From Chryseomicrobium palamuruense (lineage in GTDB: Bacteria > Bacillota > Bacilli > Bacillales_A > Planococcaceae), in the NCBI RefSeq assembly GCF_042649045.1, contig NZ_JBHSEF010000026.1:310001-374000 (forward strand): a stretch of DNA of 64,000 nt. The letters run 5' to 3'. The notes beneath the pieces are model-generated. The model was given only the letters and a program-made list of their open reading frames with translations. It searched no databases and was not told where the DNA came from. Made by a program: the position numbers and the translations under genes. Shown here piece by piece: positions 36,514 through 46,060 of this stretch (the stretch's first letter is position 1; each line of letters starts with the position of its first letter).

Positions 36514-37842
36514 ATGACAGAATCGACATTCGACAACTGGAAAGATCTCGTCAAAGCATCCCTCAAAGGAAAAGAGTGGAATGCACTCCAAACGGGGACA
36601 GCAGAAGGAATTACGTTAGAACCACTTTATACAACATTAACTACGCAACAACAAAACCAATCGAGTCGTGTGATTGCGAGTCGAACACAATCAGAGGTTG
36701 CATTTTTGAAAGCGCTGACTTCAGTGCACGTTGATGTGCGAGAAGCACATAAACGAGGGGCAGATGCGGCTACTGAATTGCTATCTTTTTTAATCGATTG
36801 TGATGCGTATATGACGCAACATCAGCAATTGCCGAAAACAGCTGCTTTCGCTGTCGATACACATTTCTTTATGGAAATTGCAAAACTTCGTGCGGCCCGC
36901 TTACTTTGGGCAAACTTTAGCGATGTCCACGCACAGAAAGATGCACCTCTTCAACTGGTAGCGGAAACATCCCTTCGTTCCTATTCACTATATGATCCAC
37001 ATGTAAATTTACTTCGAAGTGCAAATAGCGCATTTGCAGCCGTTTTGGGCGGAGCGGAGGCGGTACATGTCTATCCGTTTGATTGTTTAACAGGGGGAAC
37101 AGGTCTTGGCCAACGTCTTGCGGAGAACGTCCTTGAAATTATACGTCACGAGAGTCTGGTAACAGAGGTGTTAGACCCTGCCGGGGGCAGCTATAGCATA
37201 GAGGCGCTCACGGAGAATCTTGCTAAAAGTGTCTGGGAACAATTCCAAAATATTATGGATTTACCTAGTGACGAGCGTACGAAACAACTCGAAGAAAAAA
37301 TAACAAAGGCATATATTTTCTTAGCAAATCAAACCGCGATACGCGCGCATTCTCTTATCGGCACCACGATTTATGCCAATCCAAAAGGTGCCGTGGCAGA
37401 AATCATTCAAGATTTCGGCTACGTTCGTCTGGCTGAACCTTACGAAACGTTACGTGCGAAGCTTCAACCTTTGGCTCAGCGAGTGGCAATCGTTCAAACA
37501 GGATCCTTAAAAGAATCAAAACCTCGGGTGGATTTTGTGAAAGGATTTTTATCTACCTTTGGGTGGGACGCACCTGTCTTTGATTCGATGACGACAACTC
37601 CCGAAACCTTGCTCCAGCAGGGCGTAACCTATGCGGTGCTTGTTGGTCCAGATGAGTCAATTGAAGAAGTCGTTCCGAAATGGCTTAACAATGGCTTAAT
37701 CCTAGATGTAGCTGGAAAACACTCAAAAACGAGTGACTGGCAAGACCAAGGGCTAAACGGATCTATTTTCTTAGGACAATCATTAATTGAAAAAGGGCAG
37801 GAGTTAGTAGATGCACTGCAAATCAAGGGGGCATTCGAATGA
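36514..37842 (+). CDS. mutA: Methylmalonyl-CoA mutase small subunit, reduced
   Basis: A 442-residue non-catalytic partner of MutB; usual small subunits have 600 or more residues. The N-terminus (DNWKDLVKASLKGKEWNAL; AEGITLEPLYT) and the later barrel (FFMEIAKLRAARLLWANF; LTGGTGLGQRLAENVLEI; DPAGGSYSIEALTENLA) are recognisable. Some 150-200 residues between them, covering the entrance segment and early barrel strands, are replaced by a short helical stretch. The C-terminal flavodoxin-like domain lacks the B12 DxHxxG motif, as expected of MutA. No stop or frameshift is seen, so it is a compact rather than broken gene. Confidence 0.85.
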   Translation: MTESTFDNWKDLVKASLKGKEWNALQTGTAEGITLEPLYTTLTTQQQNQSSRVIASRTQSEVAFLKALTSVHVDVREAHKRGADAATELLSFLIDCDAYMTQHQQLPKTAAFAVDTHFFMEIAKLRAARLLWANFSDVHAQKDAPLQLVAETSLRSYSLYDPHVNLLRSANSAFAAVLGGAEAVHVYPFDCLTGGTGLGQRLAENVLEIIRHESLVTEVLDPAGGSYSIEALTENLAKSVWEQFQNIMDLPSDERTKQLEEKITKAYIFLANQTAIRAHSLIGTTIYANPKGAVAEIIQDFGYVRLAEPYETLRAKLQPLAQRVAIVQTGSLKESKPRVDFVKGFLSTFGWDAPVFDSMTTTPETLLQQGVTYAVLVGPDESIEEVVPKWLNNGLILDVAGKHSKTSDWQDQGLNGSIFLGQSLIEKGQELVDALQIKGAFE

Positions 37843-39986
37843 ACCGTTATTCAAACCATTCATTCCAAGTCTTAGCGAATGAGTCGAACAGAAATATGGA
37901 AACACGTATGACTAATGAAGGCATCACACTCAAGTCACATTATTCAGTTGAAGATATAAAATCATTTAAGCACCTTCAAGATTTACCTGGAATCGCACCA
38001 TTTACACGAGGTCCTTATCCATCCATGTACGTAACGAAACCTTGGACGGTGCGTCAGTATGCAGGATTCTCCACGGCGGAAGAGAGCAATGCCTTCTATC
38101 GTCGGAATCTTGCGATGGGACAAAAAGGGTTATCCGTCGCGTTTGACCTTGCGACTCACCGAGGGTATGACTCTGATCATGAACGTGTGAAGGGAGATGT
38201 CGGAAAAGCTGGGGTTGCCATCGATTCTGTTGAAGATATGAAGATTCTATTTGACGGTATACCACTGGACAAGATGTCTGTGTCGATGACAATGAATGGA
38301 GCTGTGCTGCCCATCTTAGCATTTTATATCGTTACAGCGGAAGAACAAGGTGTTCGTCCAGAGCAACTGACAGGAACGATTCAAAACGACATTTTAAAAG
38401 AATACATGGTTCGTAACACATACATCTACCCACCAGACATGTCGATGAAGATCATTGCGGATATTTTTGCCTATACATCAAAAAACATGCCAAAGTTCAA
38501 TTCTATTTCGATTTCTGGGTACCACATGCAAGAGGCAGGGGCGACGGCTGATATAGAACTTGCCTATACACTCGCAGATGGTTTAGAGTACGTTCGCACC
38601 GGACTCGCTGCTGGGATGGACATCGATACATTCGCGCCGCGGTTATCTTTCTTCTGGGCCATCGGCATGAACTATTTTATGGAAGTGGCGAAAATGCGTG
38701 CGGCTCGCAAGATATGGGCAGAGCTCATTCAACAATTTATGCCCAAAAATCCAAAGTCACTTGCCCTACGTACACATTCCCAGACGTCTGGGTGGAGTCT
38801 GACTGAACAAGATCCTTTCAACAATGTGACACGGACATTGCTAGAGGCGAACGCAGCTGCTATGGGTCATACACAGTCCCTGCATACCAATGCACTGGAT
38901 GAAGCCATTGCGCTTCCAACAGATTTCTCTGCTCGTATTGCTCGTAATACGCAACTGTTCTTGCAAGAAGAAACGAAAATGACAAAAATGATTGACCCGT
39001 GGGGCGGCTCGTATTATGTAGAGACGTTGACGGATGAACTGATGAAAAAAGCTTGGGAACATTTAAAAGAAATTGAATCTCTCGGCGGCATGGCAAAAGC
39101 GATTGAAACAGGGCTTCCGAAAATGAAAATTGAAGAAGCCGCCGCAATCCGCCAAGCACAGATTGATTCAAAGAGTGAAAAAATAGTCGGTGTGAATTAT
39201 CGTCGACTTGATACAGAAGATCCAATTGATATTTTATCGATTGACAACACGGCTGTTCGTACAAGTCAAATAGCACGATTGAACCAATTGAAAGAAACAC
39301 GAGACGAAGCAGCTGTTTTGCAAGCGCTCAAAGAACTGACGGAAGTCGCGCGTAAAGCCGGTGGAAATCTACTAGAAGCAGCAGTGAATGCTGCGCGTGT
39401 CCGCGCCACTCTTGGTGAAATATCGGATGCGATTGAAGAAGTGTCCGGCCGTCATAAAGCAATCATTCGCTCGATTAGTGGCGTCTACAGTTCCAACTAT
39501 TCAGCATCCCAAGAAGTAGATGTGGTGAAAGAGATGGCGGAAGACTTCCTAGAAAACGAGGGACGTCGACCTCGTATTATGATTGCGAAAATGGGCCAAG
39601 ACGGCCACGACCGCGGAGCCAAAGTGATTGCCACGGCATTTGCGGACCTTGGTTTTGATGTGGATATGGGACCTCTTTTTCAAACACCAGAAGAAACTGC
39701 CCAGCAAGCTGTGGAAAATGACGTGCACGTGATTGGCGTCAGTTCGCTAGCTGCAGGTCACTTAACACTTGTACCAGAACTCAAAGCAGAGCTTGAAAAG
39801 CTAGGTCGCGGGGATATTTTATTAGTCGTAGGTGGCGTTATCCCAAGCCAGGATTACTCCTTCTTACTTGAAAACGGAGCAACAGCCATTTTTGGACCGG
39901 GAACAGTAATCCCAGTCGCTGCTCAGAAAGTGATTGAAGAGATTTACAAGCAACTTGGGTATGAAGAAGACGGAGTATCGTCATGA
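37839..39986 (+). CDS. mutB: Methylmalonyl-CoA mutase, catalytic large subunit
   Basis: A 715-residue adenosylcobalamin enzyme converting (R)-methylmalonyl-CoA to succinyl-CoA. The barrel has the entrance motif LPGIAPFTRGPYPSMY, GLSVAFDLATHRGYDSDH and the SQTSGWSLTEQDPFNN segment. The B12 domain has the cobalt-ligating histidine in MGQDGHDRGAKVIA. It overlaps mutA by 4 bases and meaB by 4 bases, so all three are translationally coupled. Confidence 0.97.
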   Translation: MNRYSNHSFQVLANESNRNMETRMTNEGITLKSHYSVEDIKSFKHLQDLPGIAPFTRGPYPSMYVTKPWTVRQYAGFSTAEESNAFYRRNLAMGQKGLSVAFDLATHRGYDSDHERVKGDVGKAGVAIDSVEDMKILFDGIPLDKMSVSMTMNGAVLPILAFYIVTAEEQGVRPEQLTGTIQNDILKEYMVRNTYIYPPDMSMKIIADIFAYTSKNMPKFNSISISGYHMQEAGATADIELAYTLADGLEYVRTGLAAGMDIDTFAPRLSFFWAIGMNYFMEVAKMRAARKIWAELIQQFMPKNPKSLALRTHSQTSGWSLTEQDPFNNVTRTLLEANAAAMGHTQSLHTNALDEAIALPTDFSARIARNTQLFLQEETKMTKMIDPWGGSYYVETLTDELMKKAWEHLKEIESLGGMAKAIETGLPKMKIEEAAAIRQAQIDSKSEKIVGVNYRRLDTEDPIDILSIDNTAVRTSQIARLNQLKETRDEAAVLQALKELTEVARKAGGNLLEAAVNAARVRATLGEISDAIEEVSGRHKAIIRSISGVYSSNYSASQEVDVVKEMAEDFLENEGRRPRIMIAKMGQDGHDRGAKVIATAFADLGFDVDMGPLFQTPEETAQQAVENDVHVIGVSSLAAGHLTLVPELKAELEKLGRGDILLVVGGVIPSQDYSFLLENGATAIFGPGTVIPVAAQKVIEEIYKQLGYEEDGVSS

Positions 39987-41020
39987 CACCTGTGAAAAAG
40001 TTTACGAAGAAAACGTCCTCTGATGTCGATATTCAAAAACTAGCAGCCGATGTTCGTGACGGTTCAAGAATTGCTTTATCACGTGCTATCACATTAATCG
40101 AAAGTCAGCACGGATCTCACCAACAACAGGCAAAAGATCTATTACAAATACTCCTTCCACACACCGGAAACTCAACTCGCATAGGAATTACAGGTGTACC
40201 CGGTGCAGGAAAAAGTACATTCATTGAAACGTTTGGTAAAATGCTATGTGACAAAGGTTTTCATGTGGCAGTCCTTGCGATTGATCCTACGTCATCTCGT
40301 TCAGGAGGAAGCATTTTAGGGGACAAGACCCGAATGGAGCAGCTTGTGAAAGAACCGAATGCGTTTGTACGACCTTCGCCTACATCAGGTACACTAGGTG
40401 GGGTGCATAAAAAGAGTCGTGAAACGATGCTGCTCTGTGAAGCTGCGGGATACGACGTGGTCTTGATTGAAACGGTTGGTGTGGGACAGTCGGAGACGAC
40501 TGTACGCGGGATGACAGACTTTTTTCTATTACTTACATTAACAGGAGCTGGGGACGAACTTCAGGGTATGAAGAAAGGGATTATGGAACTAGCCGATGCT
40601 ATCATCGTTCATAAAGCGGATGGCGCGAATGAAACAACTGCAAAAAAAACCGTAGCGGAATACAAACAAATTTTGCATTTCATACAACCAGCGACAGAAG
40701 GTTGGACGCCTGTAGCACTTCCAGTTTCTTCTTATACAAAAATGGGGCTCGAAGATACATGGCAACATATTGAGAAGTTTGAGAAGGCGACAAAATCTTC
40801 AGGTGTCTTCACTAGTCGGCGAAATCAACAGCAAATGGAATGGTTCCGTGCGTCTGTCATCGATACATTGGAGAGACGCTTCTTTTCAGACAGTGAAAAA
40901 AAGGTACTAATGAAGCAACTTGAAAAACAAGTGGCTCATTCTGAGTTGACGGTCGATCAAGCGCTGACTAAGCTTTTTTCTTCTTCAAATGAGCGAAAGT
41001 CTGCTACAATAGAGCAATAA
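39983..41020 (+). CDS. meaB: MeaB-type G3E GTPase chaperone of methylmalonyl-CoA mutase
   Basis: A 345-residue GTPase that gates cofactor loading and protects MutB from inactivation. P-loop GVPGAGKSTFIETFG, switch segment DPTSSRSGGSILGDKTRM, ETVGVGQSE and the nucleotide-base motif HKADG are visible. ATG overlaps the mutB TGA. Older databases call this family ArgK. Confidence 0.95.
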   Translation: MTPVKKFTKKTSSDVDIQKLAADVRDGSRIALSRAITLIESQHGSHQQQAKDLLQILLPHTGNSTRIGITGVPGAGKSTFIETFGKMLCDKGFHVAVLAIDPTSSRSGGSILGDKTRMEQLVKEPNAFVRPSPTSGTLGGVHKKSRETMLLCEAAGYDVVLIETVGVGQSETTVRGMTDFFLLLTLTGAGDELQGMKKGIMELADAIIVHKADGANETTAKKTVAEYKQILHFIQPATEGWTPVALPVSSYTKMGLEDTWQHIEKFEKATKSSGVFTSRRNQQQMEWFRASVIDTLERRFFSDSEKKVLMKQLEKQVAHSELTVDQALTKLFSSSNERKSATIEQ

Positions 41021-41034
41021 AGGAGTGTTTACAC

Positions 41035-41475
41035 ATGAGTATGGATTTTAATCTATATATGAATGAAATCGTAACAACTGCACGTAAAGAAATGGACGCA
41101 GCAGGCTACGAGCAACTGCGTACACCGGAAGACGTAGATATGGCTCTTGATCGTCCAGGAACGACTTTGTTTATGGTCAACTCTGTTTGTGGATGTGCTG
41201 GAGGAATCGCCCGTCCAGCAGCAACAAACGCGGTGCATTACGATCGTCGCCCAGACCACCTAGTGACTGTATTTGCCGGTCAAGATAAAGAAGCTACATT
41301 CTATGCACGTGACAAATTTGGGGATGAGCACTTACCGTCCTCTCCATCCTTCGTACTTGTCAAAGACGGTCAGATGGTTGCAGAAGTCGGCCGTCATGAA
41401 ATTGAAGGACATGATCCAATGAGCGTCATCACACACCTCCAAGCCTTATTTGAAGAACACTGTGAAGAATATTAA
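41035..41475 (+). CDS. brxB: Bacilliredoxin BrxB (YqiW)
   Basis: A 146-residue thioredoxin-fold protein with the CGC active site in NSVCGCAGGIARPAA. It removes bacillithiol from oxidised protein thiols in bacillithiol-producing Firmicutes. It lies 14 bases after meaB and ends at a terminator shared with the opposite-strand prli42 gene. Confidence 0.93.
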   Translation: MSMDFNLYMNEIVTTARKEMDAAGYEQLRTPEDVDMALDRPGTTLFMVNSVCGCAGGIARPAATNAVHYDRRPDHLVTVFAGQDKEATFYARDKFGDEHLPSSPSFVLVKDGQMVAEVGRHEIEGHDPMSVITHLQALFEEHCEEY

Positions 41476-41482
41476 TCCAAAC

Positions 41483-41520
41483 AAAAAGACTGACGAGGTG
41501 CACTCGTCAGTCTTTTTTGC
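41483..41520. terminator. Bidirectional terminator between brxB and prli42
   Basis: GACTGACGAG and CTCGTCAGTC form a perfect 10-base stem with a GTGCA loop, flanked by an A run and a T run, so it can end transcription from both sides. Confidence 0.9.
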
Positions 41521-41523
41521 CTG

Positions 41524-41619
41524 TTATAGCAAGAAGCTAAGTCCAAATACAAAGCTCGATAATACCATAACGGCAATCATCATATAAATGACAAATTTAC
41601 GGAAGTTTTCATTACGCAT
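41524..41619 (-). CDS. prli42: Prli42-like stressosome membrane miniprotein
   Basis: A 31-residue frame too short for routine gene calling. It encodes a charged N-terminus (MRNENFRKF) and one membrane helix (VIYMMIAVMVLSSFVFGLSFLL). Length, the charge pattern, the mid-helix LSS and the C-terminal LSFLL-like end match Listeria Prli42, which anchors the stressosome protein RsbR to the membrane. AGAGGAGCG lies 8 bases before the ATG and a bidirectional terminator follows. I recall annotated Prli42 genes beside brxB in Bacilli. Binding to a stressosome is inferred; no rsb genes are in the window. Confidence 0.8.
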   Translation of the reverse strand: MRNENFRKFVIYMMIAVMVLSSFVFGLSFLL

Positions 41620-41733
41620 CTTAACATCGCTCCTCTAATTCTCTCCCCTTATTCTATCAGAGACAAAAGAGGTAGCCAACTATTTTTGAAATCGCTACAA
41701 TAGAAGATAGATTGTGTAAAGGAGTGGGATGGA

Positions 41734-42147
41734 ATGAATCGCGTAGATCATATCGGCATCGCAGTTGCTTCTCTAGAGGAGACGCTACCTTATTATACGG
41801 ATACTCTCGGATTAACACTTTTAGCGATCGAAGAAGTCGAATCAGAACAAGTGAAAGTCGCTTTTCTTGATGGAGGCAATGTAAAACTCGAACTATTGGA
41901 ACCGCTCTCAGAAAAAAGCGCCATCCATCAGTTCATCGATAAGAAAGGGCAGGGAATCCATCATGTCGCATTTGGTGTCACCTCCATTCAAGATCGATTG
42001 AATGAATTGAAGGTGAATGGCGTCCGCTTGATCAACGAACAACCGAAACAAGGAGCGGGTGGTGCCCAAGTTGCCTTTTTGCACCCGAAGTCTTCACATG
42101 GTGTGCTTTACGAGCTCTGTGAGAAACAAAAGGGGGAAACGAAATAA
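41734..42147 (+). CDS. mce: Methylmalonyl-CoA epimerase
   Basis: A 137-residue VOC-fold enzyme interconverting (S)- and (R)-methylmalonyl-CoA. The metal ligands are in VDHIGIAVASLEE (His), the central VKLELLEPL (Glu) and GIHHVAFGV (His), with YELCEK at the end. It overlaps the pccB start by one base and bridges PccB and MutAB. Confidence 0.95.
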   Translation: MNRVDHIGIAVASLEETLPYYTDTLGLTLLAIEEVESEQVKVAFLDGGNVKLELLEPLSEKSAIHQFIDKKGQGIHHVAFGVTSIQDRLNELKVNGVRLINEQPKQGAGGAQVAFLHPKSSHGVLYELCEKQKGETK

Positions 42148-43694
42148 TGGATATGTACGATAAAATAAATGAACTCTACGACCGTAAACGGATCATCGAA
42201 CTAGGTGGTGGGGATGAGCGGATCGAGAAACAGCACGAAAAAGGAAAATTGACAGCTCGTGAACGTATTGAACTATTGTTAGATGAAGGTACATTTGTGG
42301 AATTAAACCCATTCATCAAACACCGAACGACAGATTTTGGTATGGCCAACCTTGAGGGGCCAGGTGACGGTGTGGTGACTGGTTATGGGAAAGTACATGG
42401 TAAACCCGTGTATTTGTTCTCTCAAGATTTCACGGTATTTGGAGGCGCTCTTGGTGAGATGCACGCTTTAAAAATTGCCAATGTGATGGATCTTGCCGCA
42501 AAAAATGGAGCTCCATTTATTGGTCTCAATGACTCGGGCGGCGCTCGTATTCAAGAAGGTGTCGTTTCACTTGATGGGTACGGACAGATTTTTTATCGCA
42601 ATGCCATCTATTCAGGTGTGATTCCACAAATATCCGTTATCCTAGGGCCTTGTGCTGGTGGTGCGGTATATTCTCCAGCCATCACCGATTTTGTTTTCAT
42701 GACGGATGAGACAAGCCAGATGTTCATCACAGGACCAAAAGTAATTGAGACGGTTACGGGTGAGAAGATTTCTTCTGAAGATTTAGGCGGATCAAAAGTA
42801 CATAATGCCATCAGTGGTAACGCCCATTTCCGAGGAGCGACAGAAGGGCAAGTGTTAGCAGATGTTCGTCGTTTACTTGCCTACCTTCCACAGAATAATA
42901 CGGAACGCCCTGCAGTTGAAGCAGTAGAAGAAGAGTCAGATGAGCGTCCGGACTTGGCCGATATTGTCCCGTTCGAAGCGATTCGCCCGTATGATATTCG
43001 TAAAGTCGTGGAACAAGTCGTTGATAAAGGCTCGTTCATGGAAGTCCAAGCAGAATTCGCTCGGAATATCGTCGTTGGTTTTTCACGAATCAAAGGAGAG
43101 ACAGTGGGTCTCATTTGTAATCAACCAAAAGTCATGGCCGGCGGACTCGACATCGATTCATCGGATAAAGCTGCACGATTCATTCGTTTCTGTGATTCTT
43201 TCAACATTCCGTTGATCACATTTGAAGATGTAACGGGCTTTTTCCCAGGTATTAAACAAGAGCACGGCGGCATCATCCGTCACGGAGCAAAAATTCTCTA
43301 TGCGTATTCAGAAGCGACTGTTCCTAAATTAACGGTCATCTTACGTAAAGCATACGGAGGAGCTTATGTTGCACTAAATTCTAAATCAATTGGTGCGGAC
43401 GTTGTATTTGCGTGGCCGAATGCAGAAATTGCGGTTATGGGGCCAAACGGAGCAGCCAACATCATCTTTGCACGTGAAATTGCGGCAAGTGACGATCCGG
43501 AAGCTGTTCGTGCTGAAAAAATTGAAGAATACCGTGAGAAATTCGCAAATCCATATGTTGCGGCCTCCATGGGAATGGTGGATGATGTCATCGACCCACG
43601 GGAAACACGCATCAAACTGATTCAAGCGCTTGAAATGATGCGTACCAAACAAGAGACACGTCCAACGAAAAAACACGGAAACATCCCGTTATAA
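42147..43694 (+). CDS. pccB: Propionyl-CoA carboxylase beta subunit (carboxyltransferase)
   Basis: A 515-residue acyl-CoA carboxyltransferase: N-terminal crotonase domain (GLNDSGGARIQEGV; GPCAGGAVYSPA) and C-terminal domain (FEDVTGFFPGIKQEHGGIIRHGAK; AYGGAYVALNSK). It carboxylates propionyl-CoA with a biotinyl carrier. No dedicated alpha subunit is in the window, so it must use AccB/AccC or a partner encoded elsewhere. A methylmalonyl-CoA decarboxylase-type role is a less likely alternative. Confidence 0.92.
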   Translation: MDMYDKINELYDRKRIIELGGGDERIEKQHEKGKLTARERIELLLDEGTFVELNPFIKHRTTDFGMANLEGPGDGVVTGYGKVHGKPVYLFSQDFTVFGGALGEMHALKIANVMDLAAKNGAPFIGLNDSGGARIQEGVVSLDGYGQIFYRNAIYSGVIPQISVILGPCAGGAVYSPAITDFVFMTDETSQMFITGPKVIETVTGEKISSEDLGGSKVHNAISGNAHFRGATEGQVLADVRRLLAYLPQNNTERPAVEAVEEESDERPDLADIVPFEAIRPYDIRKVVEQVVDKGSFMEVQAEFARNIVVGFSRIKGETVGLICNQPKVMAGGLDIDSSDKAARFIRFCDSFNIPLITFEDVTGFFPGIKQEHGGIIRHGAKILYAYSEATVPKLTVILRKAYGGAYVALNSKSIGADVVFAWPNAEIAVMGPNGAANIIFAREIAASDDPEAVRAEKIEEYREKFANPYVAASMGMVDDVIDPRETRIKLIQALEMMRTKQETRPTKKHGNIPL

Positions 43695-43705
43695 AGGAGA
43701 GACCT

Positions 43706-44800
43706 ATGTCACTACTAATCGAAGAATTCATTGAACTTGTTGAAACGTCCTCTGAGACTGGAAATGAAGGACAAATAGCAAAACTACTCTTAAAAAAATT
43801 AGAAGAGCTCGGCTTTAGTGTAGTGGAAGACGATGCGAAAGAAAAAACAGGTTTTGGTGCGGGGAACTTGATTGCGACAAAAGCAGGAAACCCGAGTAAA
43901 CCGAAACTTCTCTTTTCCGTTCACATGGATACGGTCACACCAGGTGAGAATGTAATTGCTGTCATCTCAGGAGATATCATTTCTTCTAAAGGTGAAACCA
44001 TCTTAGGTGCGGATGACAAAGCAGGTATTGCGGCTTTGTTTGAAGCAGTTCGTCGCACGCAAGAAAAAGATCACGGTCAACTTCAAATTGTGATTTCAGT
44101 AGGTGAAGAAAGTGGGCTCGTAGGGGCAAAAGCACTTGACGCTGCTCATTTAGACAGTGATTTCGGATATGCACTAGATAGCGACGGCGAAGTCGGAGGC
44201 ATCGTCATTGGTGCGCCTTACCAAGCCAAGCTTTGGACGACCATTACAGGAAAACCGGCTCATGCAGGTGTGGCTCCGGAAAAAGGCATCTCAGCCATCA
44301 CAGTAGCCGCAAAATCGATTGCCGCGATGTCTCTTGGACGTATTGATGACGAGACGACAGCGAACATCGGTCGATTCGAAGGTGGAAAGGCGACAAATAT
44401 TGTCTGTCCGGAAGTGAACATCTTATCGGAAGCAAGATCTCTTCAAGAAGACAAATTGAATGCGCAAGTCGAGCATATGGTGAAGACCTTTGAAGAGACG
44501 GCACGTTCATTAGGTGCTTCAGCTGACACGAAGACAGAATTGATGTACCCAGGATTCTCATTCGGGGAATCCGATCAGGTCGTAGTATATGCTCAAGAAG
44601 TCATCGAAGCGCTTGGTCTCCCGCTTGAATTAAAACGCAGTGGCGGAGGCAGTGACGCAAACATTTTAAATGGCCTCGGCATCCCGACCGTCATCTTAGC
44701 TGTCGGATATGAAGATATCCATACAACCAATGAAACGATGCCAATCTCACAGCTCGAGAAACTTGCAGACGTTGTAGAACACTTGATTATAAAAGGGTAA
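43706..44800 (+). CDS. yqjE: M20 family peptidase (YqjE, tripeptidase-like)
   Basis: A 364-residue metallopeptidase with PepT-like metal ligands: SVHMDTVTPGEN, LGADDKAGIAALFEA, VGEESGLVGAKAL and GYALDSDG. A dimerisation domain sits in the middle (about 180-290) and GGGSDANILNGLGIPTVIL follows. Expected to cleave small peptides in the cytosol. Twelve bases after pccB, so probably in the same transcript. Confidence 0.88.
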   Translation: MSLLIEEFIELVETSSETGNEGQIAKLLLKKLEELGFSVVEDDAKEKTGFGAGNLIATKAGNPSKPKLLFSVHMDTVTPGENVIAVISGDIISSKGETILGADDKAGIAALFEAVRRTQEKDHGQLQIVISVGEESGLVGAKALDAAHLDSDFGYALDSDGEVGGIVIGAPYQAKLWTTITGKPAHAGVAPEKGISAITVAAKSIAAMSLGRIDDETTANIGRFEGGKATNIVCPEVNILSEARSLQEDKLNAQVEHMVKTFEETARSLGASADTKTELMYPGFSFGESDQVVVYAQEVIEALGLPLELKRSGGGSDANILNGLGIPTVILAVGYEDIHTTNETMPISQLEKLADVVEHLIIKG

Positions 44801-44813
44801 AGGAGGAAGACAG

Positions 44814-46058
44814 ATGGCAGAGAAATCACGCATTCTATTTCATTTAGATATGAATAGCTTCTTTGCATCTGTCGAACAGGCCTATAACCCGGAACTAAAA
44901 GGCAAACCGGTTGCCGTTGCAGGAAATCCAAAAGAACGCAAAGGGATTATCATCACCTGTTCGTACGAAGCTCGTGCGTACGGCGTCTATACCACGATGC
45001 CCGTTTGGGAAGCGAAGCGCAAATGCCCTTCGCTTCTTTTGATTCAACCGACGTTTGAACGGTATCGTATTGCCTCTCAAGCGATGTTTGCCATCTTGCG
45101 AGAGTACACGAACCTTGTCGAGCCGGTTTCGATTGATGAAGGGTATGTTGATGTCAGTGACATCGTCACTGGTAGTGATGCAGTGACCTTAGCTGAGACG
45201 ATTCAAAAGCGCATTCTTCGGGAACTCGATCTCCCTTGTTCAATAGGTATTGCCCCGAATAAATTTTTGGCAAAGATGGCGAGTAGGATGAAGAAGCCAA
45301 TGGGTATCACGATTTTAAGAAGACGAGATGTTCCGCATGTTCTTTGGCCTCTTGAAGTAGGCGAAATGCACGGGGTAGGGGATAAGACGGCAGAGAAATT
45401 AAAAGAAGCGGGAATTCTTAAAATAAGAGACCTTGCGAAAATGACCGAGAATCAAGCCATTGAAACGCTCGGAAAACACGGTGAAAAGCTATGGAAAAGA
45501 GCACATGGCATGGATGCACGTCCTGTGGATCCCGATTCCGTATTTGAACGAAAAAGTGTCGGAAATTCCATGACGCTATCTTATGACGAGACCTCTAAAA
45601 AAGAACTCATGAAACATATCGAGAAGCTTTCAAAGAAAGTCGCATCCCGCTTAAAGGAAAAAGGATACGTAGGCTATACTGTACACGTTCAAATCCGTTA
45701 CTACGATTGGCAGAACCGATCAAAAAGTCGGTCGTTTAAAGAACCTATCTACCGCTTAGAAGATATCGAGCGATATGCAAAGAAACTTTTTTCAGAACTT
45801 TGGAACGGCGAACCTGTACGTCTTGTTGGAGTGACGGTTCAACAATTGAAAGAGCCAGGTGAAATCACCGAACAACTCACCTTCGATTCGTATCAGCAAG
45901 TGGCAAAAGAAGAGCCTGTGCGCGCACTGATTCAAGACCTCCAGAAGAAATTTGGTGAGACGAGTATCCGTAAGGGAGTTAGATTGTCTAAAAATGAAGG
46001 GTCGACCTCAAGCTTTAGTAAAGACTTTTTAAATGATCACAAACGGAAGGAGGACTAA
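44814..46058 (+). CDS. dinB: Y-family DNA polymerase IV
   Basis: A 414-residue translesion polymerase, orthologous by position to B. subtilis polYB (yqjH). Palm residues are LFHLDMNSFFASVEQ and EPVSIDEGYVDVSD; IITCSYEARAYGV is the fingers motif. A helix-hairpin-helix and the little-finger domain follow (VGNSMTLSYDETSKKEL). AAAGGAGGA precedes the ATG. Confidence 0.94.
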   Translation: MAEKSRILFHLDMNSFFASVEQAYNPELKGKPVAVAGNPKERKGIIITCSYEARAYGVYTTMPVWEAKRKCPSLLLIQPTFERYRIASQAMFAILREYTNLVEPVSIDEGYVDVSDIVTGSDAVTLAETIQKRILRELDLPCSIGIAPNKFLAKMASRMKKPMGITILRRRDVPHVLWPLEVGEMHGVGDKTAEKLKEAGILKIRDLAKMTENQAIETLGKHGEKLWKRAHGMDARPVDPDSVFERKSVGNSMTLSYDETSKKELMKHIEKLSKKVASRLKEKGYVGYTVHVQIRYYDWQNRSKSRSFKEPIYRLEDIERYAKKLFSELWNGEPVRLVGVTVQQLKEPGEITEQLTFDSYQQVAKEEPVRALIQDLQKKFGETSIRKGVRLSKNEGSTSSFSKDFLNDHKRKED

Positions 46059-46060
46059 GT

